6,072 bases of DNA, taken from positions 1 through 6,072 of the forward strand of contig DDWF01000075.1 of NCBI GenBank assembly GCA_002345845.1, read 5' to 3'. Below, piece after piece: positions 1 through 5,963 of this stretch. The notes under the pieces are model-generated. The model was given only the letters and a program-made list of their open reading frames with translations. It ran no database searches and was not told the origin of the DNA. Position 1 is the first letter of the stretch. Each line of letters opens with the position of its first letter. The DNA is from Betaproteobacteria bacterium UBA2293. GTDB lineage: Bacteria; Pseudomonadota; Gammaproteobacteria; Burkholderiales; Rhodocyclaceae. The translations under genes were made by a program, and so were the position numbers.

Positions 1-147
1 CCGCACGGCTATTTCATCACCCATGTCGAGGGCAAGCAGTTCCCCTTGCTCAATGGGCGGGCGCTGGATGCCCAGGCACACCCGCTTGGCGACCATGATG
101 TGGTCGAGATTGCCGGCATCAAGATGGAATTTTTCCTCAAGGCCTGA
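1..147 (+). CDS. FHA-domain protein, C-terminal 48 residues (partial)
   Basis: The window opens inside this gene. Frame 1 is open from base 1 and ends at TGA 145-147, giving 48 residues. The visible part reads like the last strands of a forkhead-associated domain: an LNG turn (residues 17-19, the counterpart of the usual 'vNG' loop), then 'LGDHDVVEIAG' where FHA domains carry 'L.dGDvI.lG', and a final hydrophobic strand ending FFLKA. FHA domains bind phosphothreonine peptides and usually act in the cytoplasm in kinase-linked signalling or secretion. The part that would carry the Arg/Ser phosphate-binding residues is outside the window, so binding competence cannot be judged. The stop lies 28 bases before the probable TTG start of the cyclase gene on the same strand, so the two are probably co-transcribed. 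Anything upstream of the FHA fold, such as extra domains, is unseen. Confidence 0.72.
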   Translation, partial: PHGYFITHVEGKQFPLLNGRALDAQAHPLGDHDVVEIAGIKMEFFLKA

Positions 148-164
148 GTCATCAGCGCGCCAAC

Positions 165-178
165 GAGCGGAGATCTTG
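165..178 (+). promoter_or_regulatory. Ribosome binding site and TTG start of the cyclase gene
   Basis: A purine-rich GAGCGGAG (165-172) lies just upstream of TTG 176-178. Spacing from the GGAG core to the TTG is only 3 bases, so the site is not ideal. No ATG or GTG lies in frame between the FHA stop and TM1. The in-frame ATGs further upstream fall inside the FHA gene and would add an arginine/serine-rich tail typical of out-of-frame reading. TTG is therefore the best-supported start. A CTG at 188-190 is a weaker alternative. Confidence 0.5.
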
Positions 179-2386
179 AAAAAACACCTGCTCCGCATCG
201 TTCTCGGCGCCCTCTGCGGGCTTCTTCTCCTCGGCCACGCCGGGCGCTTCTGGCAGATTCCCTTTGTCAGTGCGCTCGATGCCTATCTCTACGATGCCCG
301 CCTGCGTCTCACCATGCCCGACAGTGTCGATCCGGGGGTGGTCATCGTCGATATCGACGAACGCAGCCTCGGCGAAGTCGGGCGCTGGCCCTGGCGCCGC
401 GATTTGCTGGCCGACCTGGTGCAGCGTCTGACCGATGACTACGGTGCCGCCGTCGTCGGCTTCGACGTCGTCTTTGCCGAGCCCGACGAGAGCTCTGGAC
501 TGGCCGTGCTGGAAGACCTCGGGCGCCGGCAATTGCGTGACGAATCGGGGTTTCAGCGCGCGCTGGCCGAACTGCGGCCGCAGCTCGATTACGACAAACG
601 CTTTGCCGATGCCCTGCGCAAGCGGCCGGTGGTCCTCGGCTACTACTTCTCCAGCACTCAGGCAACATCGCAGGCCGGTGTGCTGCCAGCGCCGGTTTTC
701 GCTGCCGGCAGCTTTGCCGGGCAAGAGATTCCCTTCGTCTCCTGGCAGGGCTACGGCGCCAATCTCCCCGAATTGCAGCAGGCGGCAGCCAGCGGCGGCC
801 ATTTCAATCCGCTCGTCGATTTCGACGGCAGTTCGCGGCGGGTGCCGCTGATCGTCGAGTTCGCCGGGCAATACTACGAAGCCCTGTCGCTGGCCGTGCT
901 GCGCACCCTGCTTGGCAAAGCCGAGGTCAGACCGGGATTTCCCGAACCCGGCGGCCAACTGGAATGGCTGGATGTCGTCGGCGAACGCGGCATGGTGCGC
1001 ATCCCGGTAGATGAAAATGCTACGGCGCTGATTCCCTACCGTGGCTACGAGCGCAGCTTTCCCTATGTTTCAGCCGTTGACGTGCTGCAGGGCAAGGCCG
1101 ATGCCGGGCTGTTCAAGGGCCGTGTCGTGATGGTCGGCACCACGGCGCCGGGGCTGATGGATCTGCGCTCGACGCCGGTCGGCGCCGCCTATCCAGGCGT
1201 CGAGGTTCATGCCAACCTGATCGCCGGCATGCTGGCCGGAACGATCAAGGAAAAGCCCGGCTACGTGATGGCCATCGAGACCATCCAGTTACTGCTTGTC
1301 GGTGGCTTGCTGGTCCTTCTCCTCCCTCTGCTGTCGCCGTTGCGCGTTAGCTTGCTGACCCTGGGCACCCTGACCGCGATGCTGCTGTTCAACGTCTGGC
1401 TATGGAGCACGGCCAACCTGGTCTTGCCGCTCGCTGCTTCGCTGCTGCTGATCCTCCTCCTTTACGCCCTGAACATGTCCTGGGGCTATTTCATCGAATC
1501 GCGCAGCAAGCGGCAGTTCGCCGAGTTGTTCGGCCAGTACGTGCCGCCTGAACTGGTCGACGAGATGGCGCGCAATCCCGAGAGCTACAGCATGGAAGGG
1601 CGTAATGCCGAGCTGAGCGTACTCTTCGCCGACATCCGCAGTTTCACCTCGCTCTCCGAAGGTATGGCGCCGAAGGAACTGGCCCATCTGATGAACGATT
1701 ATTTCGGCGCCATGACCGATGTCATCCGCGCTCAGCGCGGCACCCTGGACAAGTACATCGGCGACGCCATCATGGCCTTCTGGGGCGCGCCGGTGGCCGA
1801 TGCCGAGCATGCCCGCCACGCCGTGCTCACGGCGCTGGCCATGCAGCAGGCGGTGGCGGCGCTGGCCGAACCCTTCCGGGCGCGCGGCTGGCCGCCAGTG
1901 CACATCGGCATCGGCATCAACAGCGGCACGATGACCGTCGGCGACATGGGCTCGCCGGTGCGCAAGGCATACACGGTGATGGGCGATGCCGTTAACCTCG
2001 CCTCCCGCCTGGAGGGCATCACCAAGGAATACGGTGTCGGCATCGTGGTCGGCGAGGCAACGCGCCAGGCGCTCCCGGACATGGCTTTTCGCGAACTCGA
2101 TCGGGTGCGCGTCAAGGGCAAGGATGAACCGGTCACCATCTACGAACCGCTCGGGTCAGCCGCAGCAATCTCGCCGGCAGAGCACGAAGAACTGCGCCAG
2201 TGGCAGCAGGCACTGCGCCTGTATCGGTCTGCCGACTGGGACGGCGCCGAACTGCAGATATACAATCTGCAGAAGGATGCGCCCGAGCGCCGGCTCTACG
2301 CCCTGTACACCGAACGGATTGTCGCCCTGCGCAAAAATCCGCCGGCCGGGAACTGGGACGGCACCACCACCTTTCTGACCAAATAG
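176..2386 (+). CDS. CHASE2-sensor class III adenylate cyclase (membrane)
   Basis: This is a 736-residue integral membrane cyclase that probably converts ATP to cAMP. The frame is open from base 23, but residues before 176 overlap the FHA gene and look non-coding. TTG 176-178 gives a sensible start (M)KKHLLR just ahead of the first membrane segment. Domains in order: TM1 about 6-24; periplasmic CHASE2 about 30-350, with VIVDIDERS (56-64) and GRWPW (69-73); three membrane segments about 362-386, 390-412 and 415-437; and a cytoplasmic catalytic domain about 477-655. Metal-binding aspartates are D486 (FADIRSFT) and D530 (DKYIGD). The adenine-selecting lysine is K526, with Thr (T600) where classical cyclases have Asp, and the transition-state pair N607 and R611 is intact. 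The Lys/Thr pair is the class IIIb pattern, often bicarbonate-responsive. A charged helical tail (about 660-736) follows. The next gene starts 2 bases after the stop. A guanylate cyclase is less likely because of K526. Confidence 0.93.
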   Translation: MKKHLLRIVLGALCGLLLLGHAGRFWQIPFVSALDAYLYDARLRLTMPDSVDPGVVIVDIDERSLGEVGRWPWRRDLLADLVQRLTDDYGAAVVGFDVVFAEPDESSGLAVLEDLGRRQLRDESGFQRALAELRPQLDYDKRFADALRKRPVVLGYYFSSTQATSQAGVLPAPVFAAGSFAGQEIPFVSWQGYGANLPELQQAAASGGHFNPLVDFDGSSRRVPLIVEFAGQYYEALSLAVLRTLLGKAEVRPGFPEPGGQLEWLDVVGERGMVRIPVDENATALIPYRGYERSFPYVSAVDVLQGKADAGLFKGRVVMVGTTAPGLMDLRSTPVGAAYPGVEVHANLIAGMLAGTIKEKPGYVMAIETIQLLLVGGLLVLLLPLLSPLRVSLLTLGTLTAMLLFNVWLWSTANLVLPLAASLLLILLLYALNMSWGYFIESRSKRQFAELFGQYVPPELVDEMARNPESYSMEGRNAELSVLFADIRSFTSLSEGMAPKELAHLMNDYFGAMTDVIRAQRGTLDKYIGDAIMAFWGAPVADAEHARHAVLTALAMQQAVAALAEPFRARGWPPVHIGIGINSGTMTVGDMGSPVRKAYTVMGDAVNLASRLEGITKEYGVGIVVGEATRQALPDMAFRELDRVRVKGKDEPVTIYEPLGSAAAISPAEHEELRQWQQALRLYRSADWDGAELQIYNLQKDAPERRLYALYTERIVALRKNPPAGNWDGTTTFLTK

Positions 2387-2388
2387 AC

Positions 2389-3156
2389 ATGAAGCTACGC
2401 GTACTGGGTTGCAGTGGCGGTATCGGTGGCCGACACCTGCGGACCACTTCGCTGCTCGTCGACGACGACATCCTGATCGATGCCGGTACCGGACTCACCG
2501 ATCTCTCGGTCGCCGAAATGGCGAGCATCGACCATGTCTTCCTGACGCATCCGCATCTCGACCACATCGCCGCCCTGCCGCTGATGATCGATACGGTGGC
2601 CGATCGCCGGCAGAAGCCGCTGACGGTTTATGCCACGGCGGCGGTGATCACCATCCTGCGCAATCACATCTTCAACTGGGCCATCTGGCCCGATTTTGCC
2701 GAAGTGCCGGATGCTGATCAGCCGTTCATGCGCTACCTGGCCATCGAGCCCGGCGTACCGGTCAGCTTGGGCGGGCGCACGATCACGGCGCTGCCGGTCG
2801 AGCATACAGTGCCGGCGGTTGGCTATCGTCTCGATTCCGGCAAGGGCAGCCTGGTTTTCTCCGGCGACACCGGGCCGTGCAATGACTTCTGGCGGGCGGT
2901 CAACCGGGTGGATAACCTGCGCCACCTGATCATCGAATGTGCCTTCTCCAACCGTGAGGAGCGTCTCGCCGTCGTTTCCCGGCACCTCTGTCCGGCCATG
3001 CTGGCCCGCGAACTGCAGAAGCTGGAGCGCGAGTGTGATATCTACATCACCCACCTGAAACCCGGTCAGATCGAGCTGACCATGGAGGAGATCGAGCGCT
3101 GTCTGGCGGATTTCAAGCCGCAGATGCTGCAGAACAATCAGGTTTTCGAGTTCTGA
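2389..3156 (+). CDS. Metallo-beta-lactamase-fold cyclic-nucleotide phosphodiesterase, class II-like
   Basis: This 255-residue soluble protein has no signal peptide or membrane segment. It carries the MBL metal set of the RNase Z/class II phosphodiesterase branch: HPHLDH (H54, H56, D58, H59), H139 in VEHTVPAVGYRL, D160 in FSGDTGPC, and H222 in the late THLKPGQ motif. HxHLDH combined with SGDTGPC and an IIECAF strand resembles the class II cAMP phosphodiesterase family (yeast PDE1, Vibrio CpdP). It is shorter than those roughly 330-370-residue proteins and diverges right after HxHLDHI, where AAL replaces the usual small-residue/aliphatic run. The likely reaction is hydrolysis of cAMP to AMP, an inference strengthened by the cyclase directly upstream and the cNMP-binding protein directly downstream. 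ATG 2389 follows the cyclase stop by 2 bases with no clear Shine-Dalgarno sequence, so translational coupling is likely. The alternative is a nuclease or other hydrolase of the same fold. Confidence 0.83.
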   Translation: MKLRVLGCSGGIGGRHLRTTSLLVDDDILIDAGTGLTDLSVAEMASIDHVFLTHPHLDHIAALPLMIDTVADRRQKPLTVYATAAVITILRNHIFNWAIWPDFAEVPDADQPFMRYLAIEPGVPVSLGGRTITALPVEHTVPAVGYRLDSGKGSLVFSGDTGPCNDFWRAVNRVDNLRHLIIECAFSNREERLAVVSRHLCPAMLARELQKLERECDIYITHLKPGQIELTMEEIERCLADFKPQMLQNNQVFEF

Positions 3157-3157
3157 C

Positions 3158-4201
3158 ATGACGCCTTCCGTTGCCACTCTCGCCAAGCTGGCGCCCATTC
3201 GCGGCCTTTCCTCCGCCCGTCTCGACGAACTGGCCCGCATTTGCCGGGTCGAGCGCTTTGCCGCCGGTATCGATCCACTGCACGGTGCAGCCGCCAGCCG
3301 CCTTGTTTATCTGCTCGCCGGCGAACTGAAAATCGTCCTGCCCGACGGCAGTTCGCGCCTGCTGGTCGGCGGTTGCGACATCGCCAACTGGCCAATCGGT
3401 TACAAGACAGTGCTGCCGGTCGCCAGCAAGGCAGTGACCGAGGTGGATCTGCTCGGCATTGACTTCGATCTGCTCGACATCATGATGACCTGGGACGAAC
3501 TGGCCGCCGTTGCCGAAAGCCGCTCGTCAGGGAGTGGCGAAGCCGCACGCTGGAGCAGCATGACCGGCGCCTTCAGCGCCCAGGCGCTGACCGCTGGCGC
3601 CCTGGCCGAGCTGCCGCCGGCGCATATCCACGAACTGATGCAGCGCTTCCAGCCGCTCAAGGTCAAGCAGGGGCAGGTCATCATTCATGAGGGCGATGCC
3701 GGCGATTACTTTTATCTCATCGAATCGGGGCGCTGTACGGTCAGCAAGCGGGTCGGCGGCGCCGATCTCGGTATGGCCGAACTGAAGGCGGGTGAATCAT
3801 TCGGTGAGGAAGCCCTGCTTTCCGATGCGCGACGCAGTGCCTCGGTGCTGATGAAGACCGATGGCCGCTTGCTGCGTCTGGCCAAGCCGGATTTTGTCGA
3901 GCTACTGCAGGCGCCGCTGCTGCACGTCGTCGATCGCGCCGAGGCCGAGCACCGGGTGACGACCGGTGGCGCCCGCTGGCTGGATGTCCGTTACCCCGCC
4001 GAGTTCAACGAGAACGGCCTGCCCGGTGCCATCAACCTGCCGCTTAACGAAATCCGCAATGCCCTGCGCCTGCTCGACAAGGGCAGCGAGTACATCGTCT
4101 ATTGCCAGAGCGGCCGGCGCAGTTCCGCCGCCGCTTTCCTGCTCGCCCAGCACGGATTCAAGGCCAGTCTGCTGGCCGGCGGGCTCGGCGATGACATCTG
4201 A
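3158..4201 (+). CDS. Two cyclic-nucleotide-binding-type domains fused to a rhodanese domain
   Basis: This is a 347-residue cytoplasmic protein. The first cNMP-fold domain (about 8-118) keeps the beta-roll pattern (LVYLLAGELKIVL) but lacks the phosphate-binding Glu and Arg, so it appears degenerate. The second (about 150-258) has a full cassette, GESFGEEALL (212-221), with E217 and R226 followed by SASV, so it should bind cAMP or cGMP. The C-terminal part (about 270-347) is a rhodanese domain: LDVRYPAEF, GAINLPL, then the active-site loop CQSGRRS with catalytic Cys C316. Single-domain rhodaneses transfer sulfane sulfur or act as persulfide/redox modules. No helix-turn-helix is visible, so this is not a CRP-type regulator. 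The start ATG 3158 sits one base after the phosphodiesterase stop, with only a weak GAG at 3148-3150 as ribosome site, suggesting coupling. The protein is probably the cAMP reader of this operon, with its sulfur-transfer activity perhaps gated by nucleotide; that last point is inference. Confidence 0.87.
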   Translation: MTPSVATLAKLAPIRGLSSARLDELARICRVERFAAGIDPLHGAAASRLVYLLAGELKIVLPDGSSRLLVGGCDIANWPIGYKTVLPVASKAVTEVDLLGIDFDLLDIMMTWDELAAVAESRSSGSGEAARWSSMTGAFSAQALTAGALAELPPAHIHELMQRFQPLKVKQGQVIIHEGDAGDYFYLIESGRCTVSKRVGGADLGMAELKAGESFGEEALLSDARRSASVLMKTDGRLLRLAKPDFVELLQAPLLHVVDRAEAEHRVTTGGARWLDVRYPAEFNENGLPGAINLPLNEIRNALRLLDKGSEYIVYCQSGRRSSAAAFLLAQHGFKASLLAGGLGDDI

Positions 4202-4204
4202 AGG
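4201..4204 (+). promoter_or_regulatory. Ribosome binding site of the GAF/HD-GYP gene
   Basis: AAGG overlaps the last base of the preceding stop codon and stands 8 bases before ATG 4213. This is the only internal gene of the cluster with a clear Shine-Dalgarno-like site. It may therefore be translated more independently than the phosphodiesterase and the cNMP-rhodanese protein, which start almost directly on the upstream stop. Confidence 0.45.
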
Positions 4205-4212
4205 CCTGCATC

Positions 4213-5799
4213 ATGGAAACCACTGACGATCTCTTCCGCCGTCTCGAGCAACTGAATGACATCGGCGCCTCGCTTTCCGATGAGCGCAATCTCCCCATCC
4301 TCCTGGAAAAGATCCTGCTCGCTGCCAAGGCCATCACCGGTGCCGATGGCGGCACGCTCTACCTGCTCTCCGAGGACCGGCAGCGCCTGCATTTCGAGAT
4401 CGTCCGCACCGATTCGCTGGCCATCGCCTTCGGCGGCAGCAGCGGTCAGCCGACCTCGGGCAAATTCCCCGACCTGCCGCTCTTCCGCAGCGACGGCACG
4501 CCGAACACCTGCATGGTCGCCGTTTACGCAGCGATCAACGGGCGTACGGTCAATATCGCTGATGCCTATGCCGCGGTCGGCTTCGACTTCTCCGGCACCC
4601 GCCAGTTTGACGACCGCACTGGCTATCGCTCGCAGTCCTTCCTTACCGTGCCGATGAAGAACCATGAAGGTGAGGTCATTGGCGTCCTCCAGTTGATCAA
4701 TGCCATCCGCCCAACCGACGGCCTGGTCGTCGAATTTTCCCCGGCCGACCAGCGCCTGGCCGAATCGTTGGCCTCGCAGGCGGCCATCGCCCTGACCAAC
4801 CAGCAGTTGATCCAGCAGATGGAGGATCTGTTTGAATCCTTCATTAGCATGATCAACCTGGCCATCGACGAAAAGTCCCCCTACACCGGTGGCCACTGCC
4901 AACGCGTGCCGGAGCTGACCATGATGCTGGCCGACGCCGTCGACGCGACCAGTGAAGGGCCGCTGGCCGATTTCAAGCTGACCGACAAGGACCGCTACGA
5001 ACTGCGCATCGCCGCCCTGATGCACGATTGCGGCAAGGTAACGACACCCGTGCACGTCGTCGACAAGGCGACCAAGCTGCAGACCATCTTCGATCGCATC
5101 CACATGATCGACACTCGCTTCGAGGTGCTCAAGCGCGATGCCGAGGTGCGCCTGTGGCGCAGCATCGCCGGGGGCGAAGAGCGAACCGCGGCGGAAGCTC
5201 TTTATGCGGAATTCTGCCAGCGCTGTGACGAAGACCGCCTCTTCCTGCGCAAAGCCAACATCGGTGGCGAACGCATGAGCGACGAGGACATCGCCCGCAT
5301 CCGCCACATCGGCAGCGACTATCACTGGCGCGACATCGACGGTAACGATGCCCCCTTCCTCTCCGCCGACGAGCTGGAAAACCTGACCATCCGCGCCGGC
5401 ACCCTGACTGACTCAGAGCGCCAGACGGTCAATCACCACATCGTCGCCACCATCCGCATGCTGGAACAGCTGCCCTGGCCCAAACACCTGCGGCGCGTCC
5501 CCGAATATGCAGGCGGCCACCACGAGCGCATGGACGGTAAGGGTTACCCGAAGGGGCTGAAGCGCGAACAGATGAGCTGGCAAGCCCGCATGATGGGCAT
5601 CGCCGACATCTTCGAAGCCCTGACTGCGAAGGACCGCCCGTACAAGGAGGGCATGAAGCTGTCGCAGGCGCTGAGAATCCTGGAAAACTTCCGCAATAAC
5701 GGGCATATCGATCCGGATCTTTACGAAGTTTTCGTGAAGAGCGGGGTGTTCAGGAAGTATGCGGAGGGGTTCATGGGGGCTCAGCAGATCGATTGCTGA
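4213..5799 (+). CDS. GAF domain plus HD-GYP phosphodiesterase
   Basis: This 528-residue cytoplasmic protein has an N-terminal GAF sensor (about 20-200), a short helical linker, and an HD-GYP domain (about 210-515). HD-GYP proteins hydrolyse cyclic di-GMP, usually to GMP or pGpG. Visible metal ligands are H228 (TGGHCQRV), H271-D272 with K275 (MHDCGK), H409 in the LTDSERQTVNHH helix, H436-H437, and D465 (ADIFEAL). The signature HHERMDGKGYP spans 436-446. The residue four before H228 is Tyr (Y224), where three-metal members such as RpfG-like proteins carry Glu, which suggests a two-metal site. About 110 extra residues separate HD from H409 compared with compact members. The GAF domain keeps part of the NKxFxxxDE motif of cNMP-binding GAFs (N163, F175, D179), but K is Ala and E is Gln. 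AAGG at 4201-4204 lies 8 bases from ATG 4213, a good ribosome site. It is probably the last gene of the operon. Confidence 0.92.
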   Translation: METTDDLFRRLEQLNDIGASLSDERNLPILLEKILLAAKAITGADGGTLYLLSEDRQRLHFEIVRTDSLAIAFGGSSGQPTSGKFPDLPLFRSDGTPNTCMVAVYAAINGRTVNIADAYAAVGFDFSGTRQFDDRTGYRSQSFLTVPMKNHEGEVIGVLQLINAIRPTDGLVVEFSPADQRLAESLASQAAIALTNQQLIQQMEDLFESFISMINLAIDEKSPYTGGHCQRVPELTMMLADAVDATSEGPLADFKLTDKDRYELRIAALMHDCGKVTTPVHVVDKATKLQTIFDRIHMIDTRFEVLKRDAEVRLWRSIAGGEERTAAEALYAEFCQRCDEDRLFLRKANIGGERMSDEDIARIRHIGSDYHWRDIDGNDAPFLSADELENLTIRAGTLTDSERQTVNHHIVATIRMLEQLPWPKHLRRVPEYAGGHHERMDGKGYPKGLKREQMSWQARMMGIADIFEALTAKDRPYKEGMKLSQALRILENFRNNGHIDPDLYEVFVKSGVFRKYAEGFMGAQQIDC

Positions 5800-5801
5800 G
5801 C
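5779..5801 (+). terminator. Perfect hairpin over the stop codon of the HD-GYP gene
   Basis: GCTCAGCA (5779-5786) and TGCTGAGC (5794-5801) are exact reverse complements separated by the 7-base loop GATCGAT. The right arm contains the TGA stop (5797-5799). The stem is stable, with 5 of 8 pairs GC. It is followed by a purine-rich CAGGGGGAGGG rather than a T-run, so it is not a standard intrinsic terminator. It may protect the operon's 3' end or assist Rho-dependent termination. Chance within coding sequence cannot be excluded. Confidence 0.4.
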
Positions 5802-5841
5802 AGGGGGAGGGCGCTTTGTTGACGAAAATCGTTTGCTGCAG

Positions 5842-5858
5842 GTGACAATCTTTGTCAC
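5842..5858. promoter_or_regulatory. Perfect dyad upstream of the pilin promoter (candidate operator)
   Basis: The sequence GTGACAA-TCT-TTGTCAC is a perfect inverted repeat with 7-base arms and a 3-base centre. Its centre lies about 140 bases upstream of the start site predicted from the -24/-12 element, a typical distance for a sigma-54 enhancer-binding activator such as PilR. The identity of the protein is inference. As RNA it would form a short hairpin followed by ATTTT, so a weak terminator for the upstream operon is the main alternative. Confidence 0.45.
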
Positions 5859-5910
5859 ATTTTCGTTGGGGAGTGCTGATCAGGCTTCGCTTACATGGGC
5901 CTTAGTGTCG

Positions 5911-5947
5911 CAATCAGCTGATATAAAACATGAATTAAATAATATTC
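5911..5947. promoter_or_regulatory. AT-rich stretch with a 10-bp palindrome, possible bending site
   Basis: Between the dyad and the pilin promoter the DNA turns strongly AT-rich, in contrast to the GC-rich genes. It begins with the palindrome ATCAGCTGAT (5913-5922). AATCAG (5912-5917) followed by CTGA then TAT matches the first half of the IHF consensus (WATCAR-N4-TTR) but not the second. DNA bending here would fit a sigma-54 promoter with an upstream activator. No specific binding protein can be assigned from sequence. Confidence 0.3.
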
Positions 5948-5963
5948 TGGCATTGGGTTGTGC

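Noticed and set aside
2252..2272. Perfect inverted repeat CTGCAGAT-N5-ATCTGCAG inside the cyclase gene.
   Set aside because: It lies in the middle of the C-terminal coding region and follows from two similar Leu-Gln codon pairs (LQIYNLQ). No regulatory context is visible.
2200..2388. Upstream extension of the phosphodiesterase frame to 2200, giving a 318-residue protein.
   Set aside because: The extra 63 residues overlap the cyclase gene and are arginine-rich out-of-frame sequence. ATG 2389 gives the normal MBL start MKLRVLGCSGG.
2395..3240. Open minus-strand frame (about 281 codons) opposite the phosphodiesterase gene.
   Set aside because: It mirrors the coding gene in a GC-rich region, has no domain motif or ribosome site, and crosses the junction of two sense genes.
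4099..5325. Long open minus-strand frame (about 408 codons) opposite the cNMP-rhodanese and HD-GYP genes.
   Set aside because: It lies antisense to two genes with clear domain motifs and shows no recognisable domain. Long antisense frames are expected in GC-rich DNA.
5819..5849. Possible sigma-70 promoter: TTGACG followed by GACAAT.
   Set aside because: The spacing is 19 bases and the -10 match is poor. There is no support beyond the TTGAC half.
5894..5920. Short frame from ATG 5894 as a leader peptide.
   Set aside because: It is only 8 codons, without a ribosome site, and upstream of the predicted pilin transcription start.
5948..5963. A second -24/-12-like element, TGGCAT...TGTGC, just upstream of the chosen one.
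   Set aside because: The GG and GC pairs are 11 rather than 10 bases apart, which sigma-54 tolerates poorly. The adjacent match at 5964-5979 is far better.
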